Assembly: GCF_027595985.1 (NCBI RefSeq)
Contig: NC_073302.1
Span: 402,860,003-402,924,002 of the forward strand
Direction of reading: 5' to 3'
Origin: Sorex araneus
Taxonomy: Eukaryota; Chordata; Mammalia; Eulipotyphla; Soricidae
DNA: 64,000 nt
Numbering within the stretch: the stretch's first letter is position 1; the number at the start of each line of letters is the position of its first letter. Both the position numbers and the translations under genes were made by a program. This document shows, piece after piece, positions 1 through 11,283 of the stretch. The notes beneath the pieces were generated by a model. The model searched no databases. It saw only the letters and a list, made by a program, of their open reading frames with translations, and was not told the DNA's origin.

Positions 1-185
1 GCTGGAGCAATAGCACAGCAGGTAGGGCCTTGCACTCGGCCAACCCGGGTTGATTCCCAGCATCCCATATGGTCCCCTGAGCACCGCCAGGAGTAATTCC
101 TGAGTGCATGAGCCAGGAGTAACCCCTGTGCATTGCCAGGTGTGACCCAAAAAGCAAAACAAAACAAAACAAAACAAAACAAAAA
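1..185 (+). mobile_element. Shrew tRNA-derived SINE (short type)
   Basis: Starts at the window edge. It shows the A box TAGCACAGCAGG, the B box GGGTTGATTCCC, the shared body and a (CAAAA)n tail. Confidence 0.9.
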
Positions 186-360
186 CACCAAAAACCAAAA
201 AACAACTTCTTTAGCTTTATGTCATGGCAAGGATTAGAATTGGTTGCTTAGAGACATCTGTTTTCTTGAATTGTGCTTTTCAGGGCGTGCACATATGGAT
301 GACCCAAGTGATGTTACCTGTTACCACCTGTTTGAATGATAAAAATAATGCCTGATTGGG

Positions 361-533
361 GGCTGGAGCAATAGCACAGCGGGTAGGGCGTTTGCCTTGC
401 ACACGGCCGACCCGGGTTCAAATCCCAGCATCCCATATGGTCCCCTAGCACCGCCAGGGGTAATTCCTGAGTGCAAAGCCAGGAGTAACCCCTGTGCATC
501 GCCAGGCATGACCCAAAAAGCAAAAAAAAAAAA
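361..533 (+). mobile_element. Shrew SINE (short type), young
   Basis: Near consensus, with A box, B box GGTTCAAATCCC and A-tail. It is flanked by the direct repeat AATGCCTGAT, a target-site duplication. Confidence 0.93.
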
Positions 534-719
534 TGCCTGATAAGGAGACCCAGGTACAGTGAAGTCGGGCTCCCTACCACTTGGAGTGTATGTGCTTGTT
601 CTTGAGAAAAGCCCAGAAATTTCCTCTATACTCCACACGAGGGTGCTGTCTTCAAGCTCACCTGGCCACTGAGCTGAGAAAACTGTTTCTTTTCTTCAGC
701 ATAAGAACCACGACTGATT

Positions 720-1350
720 TGATAACAATGTTCCAACACCCGTCTGTTCACCAGTGTACATTTCCCATTACCAACGTCCCCAGTTTCCCTCCTTCACCTT
801 CCACCCTCAGTGGGCTTTTACAGCAGGAATTTTTCATCTCTGTCTGTCTGTCTCTGCATCTGTCTCTGTCTCTGTGTCACTCCTTCTGGGGATTATGGTT
901 TGCAGTACAGGTACTGAAAGGTTATCATGTTTATACCTTTACCTCCTTTCAGCACTCAGTTCTTGTCCAGAGTGGTTATTTCCAGCTATCACTCTCACAG
1001 TGGTCCTTTCTCTATCCTAACTGCCCTCTTCCCCCAGTTGTGCTAAGCTTCCGACCGTGGGTCAGTCCTTCCCTCATTCCTACTGTCCTTGGGTAATAGT
1101 CTCACATGATGTGTTTTATATCCCATAAACGGGTACTATGGTTCTATGTCTGTCCTTCTCCCTCTGACTCATTTCACTCATCCTGGTACTCTCTGTTTCC
1201 ATCCATTTATAAGCCAATCATGGACAATGTTGAAATTATGTATCTCATGGTGGTTTTAATAGAATAATGCCCGAAGAAGGATTTGGGTTGCTCAGATATG
1301 CAATTTTTTGTGTTCTCCATTGGCCATTGACATCTTATCTTTTCCCACAC
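720..1350 (-). mobile_element. L1 3' end, antisense
   Basis: The plus strand reads CACCAGTGTACATTTCCCA, a CT-rich tract, then CTCTGACTCATTTCACTCA and TCCATCCATTTATAAGC: the reverse complement of a lineage-specific L1 3' UTR and the end of ORF2. Confidence 0.75.
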
Positions 1351-1769
1351 ATTATCTTGTAGCCCACTGTTTAAACTATGATGCCTCTCCTGGGAGAATT
1401 CTATTTAAAGTGCAAATCTGATTCAGTTGGTTTGGGTGGGACCTGAGATTTGCATTTTATTAAGCCCCTTGCTGGTTCTGTTTGGCTGAGGTGACTAACT
1501 CTTGAGGAGCAATATTGTAAACTGATCATACATGACTCTTGGAAGTAGCAGCTAAGATATCTAAGATAATAACCATTATAGAAGTATTGCTTGACATGAA
1601 ATGTTCAGATGTGCTAGGTACTGTTCTAGGGATTTAACAGGTATTAACCCATCTTACAACTTTGTTAGCTAGATACTATTCCTATTTTTAGGTCAGGGAG
1701 GAATTTACTTTCTGATTTATTCCCCTTCCTCCTTCCCCTCTGCCTTCCCTTCCATGGTGGTTTGATTTT

Positions 1770-1942
1770 ATTTTTTGGAGCCAGGAGGCTAGAGGGGGCT
1801 ACTTCCAGCAGTGCTCCAGGGTTACTTAGGGGTTTCTCCTGGCAGTGTTCAGGGGACTACATGTAGTGTGAAGGATTGAACCTGGGTCTACACACACATA
1901 CAAGGCAAGCATCTTAATCTTGTATGATCTCTCTGGTCCTGA
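1770..1942 (-). mobile_element. Diverged SINE, antisense
   Basis: Reverse complement of the short-type body (GTGCTCCAGGGTTACT, then TTGAACCTGGGTCT), with many changes. Confidence 0.75.
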
Positions 1943-2440
1943 TTTTATTTTTGTAGAATGTTATTATACACCTCCATATGGGAACTATACAAAAGATCAT
2001 AGTCTTCTCTCCTTTATTCCACTCATTTTGCCAAATCCCCATTGTATAGCCAAATTTACACACACACATACATATATTTTGTTCACTCTCACAAGAGTAC
2101 CATGAGTAGATATCATTTCTTTCCCACTACGCACCAGTAAGCAGACTAATATTATGTGAAACATCCAGGGAAAGAAGGGTAATGAGAGTATAACAAAGTT
2201 TTTGGAAGTACTGACATGTATGGCAGACAATGATAGTGTAATTTCTGTTATGGAATTTATCATTGAACAGGGAAGAAAAGCACAACATTTGGTCAGAAAA
2301 TGAAATTAAGAAAAATATAACTACACACTTGGGCAAATGTTCTAAAGGCAAAGGATCACACAGGCACACTTAAATACAAAACCTAATTGAAGATCCACAG
2401 GGCTGGCCTAGTGGATTAGAGCACCTGCCTTATAGCCATA

Positions 2441-2674
2441 TAGTCACTGTCATCCCGTTGCTCATCGATTTGTTCAAGCGGGCACCAGTAACGTCTCTCA
2501 TTGAGAGACTTATTGTTACTGTTTTTGGCATATCCAATATGCACGGGTAGCTTGCCAGGCTCTGCTGTGCGGGTTCCATACTCTCGGTAGCTTGCTGGGC
2601 TCTCCAAGAGGGGCGGAGGAATGGAACACAGGTTGGCCGTGTGAAAAGCGAAAGCCCAACCGCTATGCTATCGC
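2441..2674 (-). mobile_element. Shrew SINE, long type, antisense
   Basis: Carries the long-type body (CCAGTAACGTCTC, GTTACTGTTTTTGGCATAT, GGTAGCTTGCCAGGCTCTG) and the shared tRNA-like head in reverse. It appears inserted into an older plus-oriented SINE whose halves lie at about 2399-2440 and 2675-2850. Confidence 0.88.
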
Positions 2675-3254
2675 AAATCCCAGGTGTCCCACATACATGA
2701 AGCACCATCCTCACACCTCTGCTCTTGGCAATTCCTGGCCTCACAAGGGATTTCCATCTGCACCACAGTCAGATATACGTGAGCACCACAAAAAGGGTTG
2801 AGGCCCCCTACTCCCGGCACTCCAGTGTGTATTACAACCCAAAAAGCCTTTCCCACTGCATTATCTCTCTGACCCTACATCATCCATCATTAGGATGCGG
2901 GACAGATCCTAAGTATCCTTTTCAACTATGAATCACGTCCATCTTCTTGGTTATGAGGATTCACTCATCTCTCAGAGCAGCACAAGGCAGGACTTGTCAT
3001 GCTAGGTACTTCCGCTGTCAGATGCTGAGCATTCCTATGCACTATGGCTAAGCTTTAAGCCCAGAACTGAAGACCTGTGTCGTATGTTTCCAGTGAACAA
3101 ACTTCCTGTCTAAGTAGGTGCTTTTATTTATTTTATAAAATAGAACTTTTTATTAGATGATTTTGCTGAAATGTTGGCTAATGTAGGTGTTCTGATCACA
3201 TTTAAGGGAGGTTAAGCTATGATGTTTGATAAGTTGGTTGTATCAAATGCATTT

Positions 3255-4010
3255 TCTTTTTTTTAATTTTTTTATTGAGTCACCATGTGGAAAGTTACAA
3301 AATTTTCAGGTTTAAATCTCAGTTATACAATGCTCGAATACCCATCCCTTCAGCAGTGCTCATATTCCACCACCAAGAATCCCAGTATAGCTCCACCCCG
3401 CCCCCTCACACCCCTAACCCCGCCACGTCCCTAGCCCCCCCAACCTAAGCCCCCCCTGCCTGTGTAACTATATTTTATTTTTTTAAATTGAATCACAGTG
3501 ATACAGTTACAAGGTTGTTCATGATTGAGTTTCAGTCACACAATGTTCCAACACTTGTCCCTTCACCAGTGTACATTTCCCACCACCAATGTCCCCAGTT
3601 TCCCTCTCTCCCCCTGCCTGCCTCTGTGGCAGGCATTTTCCTTCTCTCTCTCTCTCTCCTCTCTCTATTTCTCTTTCTCCTTTTGGGCATTATGATTTGC
3701 AATACAAATACTGATACAGATGTATATCCCTTTACCTACTTTGAACACTTAGTTTTTGTCCAGAGTGATCATTTCTAATTATTGTCATACTGGTCCCTTC
3801 CCTATCCTAACTGCCCTTTGTCCCTCTCCCCCCTCCCCACACACACTTGTGGCAAGCTTCCAACCAGTGACCAGTCCTCCTGACTTCTATTTTCCTGGCC
3901 TTAGATATTAGTCTCATGCTATTTTTTTATATTACACAAGTGAGTGCAGCCATTCTATATTTGCATCTCTCCTTATGACTCATTTCACTCAGCACGAGTG
4001 AATTCCAAAA
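3255..4010 (-). mobile_element. Two L1 3' ends, antisense, head to tail
   Basis: One copy starts TTATTGAGTCACCATGTGG, the next AATTGAATCACAGTGATAC and continues through the CT tract to CTTATGACTCATTTCACTCAG. Confidence 0.75.
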
Positions 4011-4069
4011 ATGGAATTTTGCCAAAATACTATCAGTCATTGAAATATTAAAATCTCAGCATTTGGAAT

Positions 4070-4320
4070 TTGGGGCAGAAGATATCTTAGGGAGGCATGT
4101 GCTGTGCACAGGCAAGGCCTTGAGTTTGATTCCCGACACTGCATGGCCCCACTTGCAGAAAACACTGGGAGTGGCCCTGGTGGTCCCTAGCCCCACTGGC
4201 TGAGCTGCCTCTGCCTGGGCATTTGGCTACTGGCCATCATGGCCATGTATTTGCAGGAGTGGTCCTGGACCCTCGAGTACTATTAGACTCCTTCAGTCCT
4301 GGCAAAAAGAAAACCCCCCA
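4070..4320 (+). mobile_element. Old tRNA-derived SINE
   Basis: Decayed head with a B-box-like GAGTTTGATTCCC and a SINE-like body ending A-rich. Confidence 0.55.
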
Positions 4321-4351
4321 AAACCAATAGACTATTTTATCTTATTTTATT

Positions 4352-4515
4352 TTTGTTTTGAGGCCACACTCAGAGGTGCTCAGGGCTTACTCTGGGCTCT
4401 GCGCTCAGGAATTACTCCCGGAGGATTCGGGGCCACAGGGGATGCCAAAGATCAAACTCGGTAGGCTATGTGCAAGGCAAGTAGCCTACTACCTGTACTA
4501 CTGCTCTGGCCCCTG
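4352..4515 (-). mobile_element. Diverged SINE, antisense
   Basis: GTGCTCAGGGCTTACTC ... GATCAAACTCGG ... GTGCAAGGCAAGTAGCC ... CTGCTCTGGCCC. Confidence 0.8.
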
Positions 4516-4649
4516 TTATTATCTTTTGCTATTCAGACATTGCAATTTACAAAGTTGTTAATAGTAGCATCAGGCATACAATGCTTCAATCCCAACTCCA
4601 CCATTAGTGAAAGCTTTCTTCTACCAAACCTGTTTCCTTAGCACACTTT

Positions 4650-4653
4650 ACAT

Positions 4654-4700
<47 letters not shown>

Positions 4701-5165
4701 TTGACTCACTGTGAGCTACGGTTACAAAACTTTCATGTTTGAGTTTGTCATACAATGATCGAATGCCCATCTCTCCACCAGTGTACAATTTCCACCACCA
4801 ATGTCCCCAGTATTCTCCCCCCCACCCCGTCCCACCCTTCCCTTACGTTGAATTATTTTAAAGTTTAATTTTCATAATTTGGGTCCCTTGCTTATAGCAG
4901 GTTTGGCTTGATGGTTTAGATCTGTCCCTCACCTCTATACCTCAGATGAGCCCATTGTTCCTTGCCCCAGACCCACCTTTTTTTGTTTTCCCCTCCACTT
5001 CTCTCTTTCCTTGGTACTTTTCATTTCTATAATCTAGGGCCAAGTGCTTGCTCACCTTTGATAACTTCTATTTTCTAGTCATGTTATTAAAATTTCCTCA
5101 GATTACTCAGAATACTGGATGTTTGTCCTTGTCCTTCTGACTTCACTTAACATGAGATTGTACAG
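4650..5165 (-). mobile_element. L1 3' end, antisense, after a TTTA repeat
   Basis: A (TTTA)n run at about 4650-4702 leads into GACTCACTGTGAGCTACGG and ACCAGTGTACAATTTCCACC, ending near TTCTGACTTCACTTAACATG. Confidence 0.7.
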
Positions 5166-5194
5166 TTCCATCTACCGCCACCAATTTTCTGGAG

Positions 5195-5358
5195 GGAGGG
5201 ACTAGACCTGGCAGTGCTCAGGGCTTACTCCTGGCTCTGCACTTATGGATCATCCTGTGGGGCTCAGGAGACCATCATACAGTGTGCTGAGGACTAAAAC
5301 TGAGTCAGCCATGTGCAAGGCAAGTGCCTTACCCACTACACTATCACTCTGGTCCCCA
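5195..5358 (-). mobile_element. Diverged SINE, antisense
   Basis: GTGCTCAGGGCTTACTCCTGG, a degraded B box, then GTGCAAGGCAAGTGCCTTA and ACTCTGGTCCC. Confidence 0.8.
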
Positions 5359-6347
5359 GCTTATAATTTTGCATCCTGAAGAAATGCATTCCTGCATTTC
5401 TGGAAGTACCATACAAATTATAAAATAAAAATCCACCTGGGGAAATGTTATAGCTTATTCTATAGTAACATGTTTTCTTTTGGTGAAATAAAATCTTATC
5501 TGGATTAAAGTATGCTATACTTAGTACCATTGACATTTAAATTATTATCATGACTATCTGGCATGGATATATAATTTTTCCCTTATTTTGCCTCTTCCTT
5601 TAGACTTTAAACTTGATTGGGCTCTAGAAAATTATGAAATGTTGTGTATTCCAGATACTTTCTACCCAAGAATCTAATCTGTGTTGGACCAAGGTGGCCA
5701 GCAAGTAGACCTACTGATACATTCACGATGCAAGGGCTTCAAGTGACTTGTAGTCTGTTAGGAGATCTCGCTTTTCCTCAGTGACTATACTGATGCCTAC
5801 GGCTATGTTGGATAGTGAATTTGAGTTCCCCTTTTTTCATAAATAGCTAGTTTTGAGTAGTGTGGGGTTGGGATAGGTTCTGGGCCTGTGCAGACATGTC
5901 TTAGAGAAAGAGGCCCGAAGCCAGATTTCTCTCTTTCCTGATTTTTATCAAGCTCCAGGCAAGGAAGTGGCTGTAATAGATATATTCTATTAAAGCAAGG
6001 ACATTTAGAGACAGACCACAGATCAACTTCAAATCATGTCAAATATCCGCATGAAAAAAATGTCACTGGAATAAGAGTGATATGGTCATTTAAGTCTTCT
6101 AGGAGTTGTTCGCTTTCTGTTCAGGCGATTGTAGAGGTGTTCAAAAGTGACTGATCACAGTCAGATTGCTTTCCATGAATAGTAATGCTGAAGGATTCTT
6201 GTAATATCTCTGGTATAAGTTACTTTACTGTCTCTAGGTTTACAGAGGCAGTATTTCTTACACATAGTTCTGTGCCTTTTATTATTCACATATCTGCTAT
6301 ATTATTCTACCAGCATTCTCTCCACAAACAGCTTTATTTTCCAGACT

Positions 6348-6875
6348 CTTTTTTTTCTCTACATAGAATTTTTATTATCATCATTGCTGAGGGTTTGTCT
6401 GCAGAAACTGCTAAATGGGGGGGGGGGGCGCGGGGAGTGTAAGTGGGGCATGAGGCAGGCCCCAGCGAACATTGCAGGGGGTAGGGGAGTGCATCAAATG
6501 TTGGGGAGTTTCTAGAAGCCTCTGTCCTTCTGTGTACTTTGATAATATAACTGGCATAAAACTGTTAGCAAACAACATAGCAACAATGATTCCAATGTTG
6601 AGGAGGCCCAGGATCAGGCACTGATGCTCAGCCACTCGGCAGCGGACACATAGCTCTGGGACGCAACCAAGCTGCCCACCATCACCATTTTCCTGTTTCT
6701 AGGCTTTACTGAGTAGGTGAAAGCCATGAAGCCAAGACAGCTAAAATTCATAGAAGACATTGAACAAGGACCAGATGATGCGGTTGGCCACCCAGGTCTC
6801 AGGCTGGATGCTGACCATGGTGAAGGTCACAGGTGCTAAGCTCTGCTCTCCCACCTCACTTTTTTCCCTGAGCAT
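6348..6875 (-). pseudogene. IFITM-family processed pseudogene, frameshifted
   Basis: Not intact. The minus strand from ATG at 6873-6875 reads MLREKSEV, VTFTMVSIQPETWV and IIWSLFN, then a stop. A second frame gives CLGFMAFTYSVKPRNRKMV and a third gives CLILGLLNIGIIVAML. Together these follow the order of an interferon-induced transmembrane (dispanin) protein: N-terminal region, first membrane segment, the conserved basic loop, second membrane segment. There is no intron at the position expected between the two coding exons of the parent gene. An AATAAA (minus) about 15 nt before an A-run at 6348-6357 suggests a retroposed mRNA. The stops and frameshifts rule out a working product. The exact parent paralogue is not resolved. 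Confidence 0.75.
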
Positions 6876-6910
6876 GGCATAATTTTGGATAATATTTACA
6901 GGACATGTAG

Positions 6911-7163
6911 CACTGTTGCACTGTTGATCCGTTGTTCATCGATTTTGCTCGAGTGGGAACCAGTAACGTTTCCATTGTGAGACTTGTTATTTTTTTTTTT
7001 TGGCATATTGAATATGCCACAGGTAGCTTGCTAGGCTCTGCCTGTGGGAGAAATACTCTTAACTCTCTGTAGCTTGCCGGGCTCTCCAAGAGGGACAGAG
7101 GAATCAAATTCGGTCAGTCGCGTGCAAGGCACATGCCCTACTCACTGCGCTTTTGCTCCAGTC
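6911..7163 (-). mobile_element. Shrew SINE, long type, antisense
   Basis: Full long-type body and reversed head ending TGCTCCAGTCC. Flanks carry a near-identical repeat (ACAGGACATGTA and ACAGAACATGTA). It sits directly upstream of the IFITM-like pseudogene. Confidence 0.9.
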
Positions 7164-7279
7164 CAACAGAACATGTAATACATTAAAAACACATAACAAA
7201 GGCAAAAACCCCAGAATACTTATGAATGCATTCAATGCTTAGACATTATATGCACAACTAGTATATTTAAAAACCAGAT

Positions 7280-7459
7280 TTTTTGGTTTTTGCTTTTTTT
7301 TGGGTCACACCTGGTGATGCACAGGGGTCACTCCTGGCTCTGCATTCAGGAATTACCCTTGGCGGTGCTCAGGGGACCATATGGGATGCTGGGAATTGAA
7401 CCCGGGTTGGCCGCGTGCAAGGCAAACGCCCTACCCGCTGTGTTATCACTCCAGCTCCC
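7280..7459 (-). mobile_element. Shrew SINE (short type), young, antisense
   Basis: Close to consensus, with T-rich start, GGGTCACACCTGG and reversed B box. The direct repeat CCAGATTTT flanks it. Confidence 0.93.
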
Positions 7460-7607
7460 AGATTTTATTTAAAATATATCCTAAATGCCAACATCAACTA
7501 AAGACTCCACATCATCTCATGGAAAATACCATTATTTGGTTTTACAAATATTAATCACTATGTGTAGGGAAGTTCTAAAAGGTAGTAGAGGGATATATAA
7601 ATTGTAT

Positions 7608-7612
7608 GTGTG

Positions 7613-7644
<32 letters not shown>

Positions 7645-7652
7645 CATATATG
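7608..7652. repeat. (TA/TG)n microsatellite
   Basis: Alternating TA with occasional TG and CA. Confidence 0.9.
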
Positions 7653-7659
7653 AACTACA

Positions 7660-7850
7660 GTGGAGGGATAACTCAAGGGGTAGTATGCTGCTTTGCCTGC
7701 CAGAGGCCTGATTTTGATCCCGGCACTATATGGTCTCCTTGGAGAACTTCTGTTCAAAGATATCCATTGCTCCAAACACTGACTTGAGAGTAGCTTCCTG
7801 AGCATTGCCTGGTGTGCCCCACACCAAATACAAACTGCTATCAGGAAAAA
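7660..7850 (+). mobile_element. Old SINE
   Basis: Decayed head (AACTCAAGGGGTAGTATGC), B-box-like TTTTGATCCCGG, and tail GAGCATTGCCTGGTGTGCCCC. Confidence 0.65.
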
Positions 7851-8559
7851 AAATTAATTGGCAAATGTTAAAATGGTGGGTACATATTTTAGTTATCCCA
7901 TAAAGACCCTTTTGAATATAGAGAATCCTTAAATATAGTCTTTCTACTTTCGAAGACAGAGAGACCTTAGTTTGCTGAATTTCCCAACATACATATTGTG
8001 TTTTATTTAAATATGGAATTGAGCATATTTGAAACTGGATGTTGAGTAGAGTTTCTATTAAGTTATACAATGAGTTAGAGACTATATTCTGAAAATCATG
8101 GAAATTTGTCCTTGCAAATGTAGTTTTTAATTTCTACTCTTACTAAACCTTTCCTTCTCTAGCAAGAAAAATCTGTTAAGCTAAGAATACATAAAGTCCT
8201 ATTCCAGCTGACTGATTTAAAATTTAACAGTCAGTCAGTCAGTCAACTGCCCTATGGCAGCCAATTCAAAACAACAAACTGATGCTGTGAAACAGGCATT
8301 GTGTTAGCCACTAACCACATTTTTAGGAGTCAAATAACTTGCAGAGTATTCTAGGCACTTTTAAAAAATAATTAGCAAGATGAATGGAAATAGCTGAGGG
8401 ACAGGGAGTAGTTAAGCTGAAACAGTGGCTTCATTATTATTACAGTCAATGCTATAACCAAAAGCATAAATATATTTGACACTTTTTTCCAAACCTGAGC
8501 AGGCTTACAAATCCAACCCAAAGTATAACTAGAAGTGAATAAAGACAAATGAACTTCAA

Positions 8560-9540
8560 ATGGATTTTGGACATAACTTTTATTTAAGCATGGGCTTTTT
8601 AGCTTGGCTCTCCCCAGAGTGCAAGGTCTTACGTTAATAAGAGTCCAGGGCTAAAGGGCCATTTTAATGTTGCTGGTGTTGGTACAACTTCATCAGAAGA
8701 TATGAATATGACCCCACTGGAAAAACAATCCACGAAGAGAACACAATGAAAACATCCACTGTTTTACAAGTCACTCTGTTACCACAGACACAAAATGGAA
8801 GTTACTGTTAGTAAATCAGCCACAGAACACAACTCCTTTGTGGGAGATAGGGTCTTCATCCACAAGTTTTAAGTAGAAAATATTTTAAGGTCAAGCATTT
8901 TTCTTATCCACAAAACAACGCTAAACCAACATACGTTTTTAAGGAGTATATTAAAGGAGATACAATATTTTTACAACTATCTTCTTGAGTAGGTATTTCC
9001 ATGAAGTTTCTGTAGAATATAAGTAGCCTGAAATTCAGCAGCAAAATATTGCAACATAACAAGTAAATACAGTGTCAATGTGTTATATTGTAGAAGAGAA
9101 TACATAAAGGACAAACAATGATAATTTAATCATATAAAACATGATACACAGCTGAAATACAGTCCACTTAAATAGCTTTGTGACCAAGTATGTTAAATAC
9201 TGCACTAAATGCCAGTTTAAACATAAATAGCTTAAATTTTTGTGCGTAAACTTTTTTGTTAAACTATTTCTTATTTTCAATACTGCCACTGTAACTGATA
9301 TTACAACAGATCACAATCTTCACAGACACATCAACATGGAGACATTTGCTTATGAGAAAATAAGTCACTTGTCATTAGTTCACAGTGTGGGAAAGTGGCG
9401 TACACTTGGTCTTGAGAAGGGCTTTCAGTGATTTACCGAGTTCCTTCGGAGGCATTTCCTGATATTAGATGCAGTGTGAGATTGGAATGAATGGAAAGCA
9501 ACAAATCACATGTTGGAAGGAAAATAAACTTTTGGACTCT
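8560..9540 (-). other. RELN: RELN 3' UTR
   Basis: Non-coding continuation of exon 65 from the base after the stop codon to the inferred cleavage point. It is AT-rich and contains no SINE or L1 piece, in contrast with the DNA on either side, which suggests constraint. A length of about 1 kb agrees with what I recall for human RELN. An ATTAAA on the minus strand (9125-9130) could serve as a weaker, earlier signal. The exact 3' end is inferred. Confidence 0.75.
8579..8584 (-). promoter_or_regulatory. RELN: Probable RELN polyadenylation signal AATAAA
   Basis: The plus strand reads TTTATT here, so the transcript has AAATAAAAG about 960 nt after the stop. Cleavage is expected 10-25 nt further on, near 8555-8570. 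It is the AATAAA closest to the expected 3' UTR length, and repeats begin beyond it. RNA evidence is not available from sequence alone. Confidence 0.65.
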
Positions 9541-9637
9541 TCATGGGAATCGTCTAAGTGACCTTCGTCTTCTGTTGTAGAAGTGCCTCAGCCCATGCTG
9601 TCGTGAAAAATTCATCATGTAATTTTGTTTGCGAGTG
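9541..9637 (-). CDS. RELN: RELN exon 65, coding part (basic C-terminal region and stop)
   Basis: 97 coding nt after acceptor CACCTTCACAG, ending in TGA at 9541-9543. It encodes [18 protein letters not shown] then [13 protein letters not shown]. This is the short, very basic C-terminal region that is nearly invariant in vertebrate reelins and is needed for efficient secretion or signalling. The Arg-Ser bond in RRRRSL matches the reported 'WC' proprotein convertase site (Arg3455-Ser3456, mouse). From memory, the human tail ends RRYP; here it is RRFP. A sequon (NFS) is present. One base (C) comes before the Thr codon. Confidence 0.97.
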
Positions 9638-9787
9638 CTGTGAAGGTGAAAAAGGAAAGAGGCAGGGAGGGAAAGGAGAAAAAGCGCGTAAGTTGCATCA
9701 CTGCAAAAACACAACATCCTCAAGATCCTAAATCACCTTGAGATTTGAAAATGTCTGGGATTAAGCTGCATGATCTTCCTGGGCTAG

Positions 9788-9833
9788 AACAACTAAGGTT
9801 GTTACTGTATAACAACTAAGGTTGTTACTGTAT
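9788..9833. repeat. 23-nt perfect tandem duplication
   Basis: Two identical units starting AACAACTAAGG, in intron 64 about 150 bp upstream (in the transcript) of exon 65. Confidence 0.95.
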
Positions 9834-10093
9834 TCACTGTCTTGAGCAAAATTCCCTTCTCATAACCTGTTTCAAATCAGTAAAGACAGTCGGTTCTCAT
9901 GTTTCACAGCAAACATGGTCTGAAGTGTTTTGGGATTTTAATTTTACTTCTCAAACTTTCCTGAAAAAAAAAACCTGCTTTAATCAATTTCACTGGAGGG
10001 AAAACATACTACAGCTTTCATGAAATGCATCTTTTGACAAGGAGGAAAAATTCCTTTGGCAAACATTCTCATTTAGAGCTTAAAAAGAAACCT

Positions 10094-10272
10094 GGGGCTG
10101 GAGTGATAGCACAGCGGGTAGGGCGTTTGCCTTGCACGCGGCCGACCCGGGTTCAAATCCCAGCATTCCATATGGTCCCCTGAGCACCGCCAGGGGTGAT
10201 TCCTGAGTGCATGAGCCAGGAGTGACCCCTGAGCATCGCCGGGTGTGACCCAAAAAGCAAAAAAAAAAAAAA
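10094..10272 (+). mobile_element. Shrew SINE (short type), young
   Basis: Almost perfect consensus with A-tail, flanked by AAAAGAAACC on both sides. It lies in intron 64, about 460 bp into the gene-upstream side of exon 65. Confidence 0.94.
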
Positions 10273-11283
10273 GAAACCAAAGAGAAACAAACTTGCTAAG
10301 TGAATTGGCTTGATCTTCTTATTTTCATAGGATCTTGGGGCAGTATAAAGCGAGGTTTTGTTCAGAATGCTGGATTTGAATGCAAAATTGTGTGCTTATA
10401 TGTATTTCCCCATATATGTATACATACACTCATGAACATATGTGTGAAATCAGTGCAAAATGATGATAATGGACTCAATGGACACAATTCTGGTACCTGC
10501 TAAAGTTTCAGTCTGGAAAATGTACTAAAGAAGGCTCATTATAGCACCACTGCAAAGAATCATGCACTGCTTTGAGTGACGACATATGGCATAAAAAATG
10601 TGTTTTTTTTAAAGTGTGAGTTTATCAATACTTTCCAAATTCACTGAGTCTCTTGTAATAAAATGCATCTGGAGTGGAGTAATGTCATGTAATGTGATTC
10701 CATCAGGAAGGTCAATATGCCAGGAACTTGAGTTAGGCTAAAGAGGAGAGAAAGTGTCCTACTGCACTGAGCAGTGTATTCTCCTGAGTTATCAATGATC
10801 AATGTACCAGAGGAGGTGTAAATTTATCCATGATTTATGTGCACTTGTAGGTACTAATTACTGCCTAGGCAAAGTTCATTTATAGTCCCCTCCCCACCAA
10901 AAGAAGACAGGACAAATGACCCAATGTGTTATACTTCTCAAGTGCTGGGCGACTACTGTTCTCTTACAAAATATCAGAACGGGCACTGGTGTCTTCCTGC
11001 TAGCACTTAGGTTACCTTGTGGCCCAGTCCTGGAGCGGCTAGAGTGGGATCCTAACTAGGACCCTCACTTATTCCCCTTACACCACTGAGAGGAAACTGT
11101 GAAATACAGAGTCACTGAACATATAGTTATACTTATGTGTGTGTGGTGTGGCTCTTCTCATACATACATGCAGTCAATTTTGCATGTTAATCTCAGTATA
11201 CTTTCCTCAAGCACTGGATTTACCTTTCTAAAACAAACCATATATGTATATACACATATATACACACATATATCTATATATAT

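Larger units (their letters stand above)
1..8559. other. Intergenic DNA downstream of RELN
   Basis: No intact gene was recognised. The interval holds plus SINEs at its start, L1 3' ends in antisense (about 720-1350, 3255-4010 and 4650-5165), several antisense SINEs, an IFITM-like retropseudogene (6348-6875), an AT microsatellite near 7610-7650, and unique sequence at about 5360-6340 and 7860-8560. Confidence 0.75.

Noticed and set aside
6185-6442. An 85-codon plus ORF opposite the pseudogene
   Set aside because: It overlaps the inferred 3' end of the IFITM-like retrocopy and a G-run; no family signal.
8225-8245. Short CAGT repeats as a possible CRISPR-like or regulatory array
   Set aside because: Only a few units of a simple repeat; no spacers and a vertebrate context.
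9541-9723. A 60-codon minus ORF beginning upstream of exon 65
   Set aside because: Only the part from 9637 down is coding. The upstream Met codons lie in intron 64, before the CACAG acceptor.
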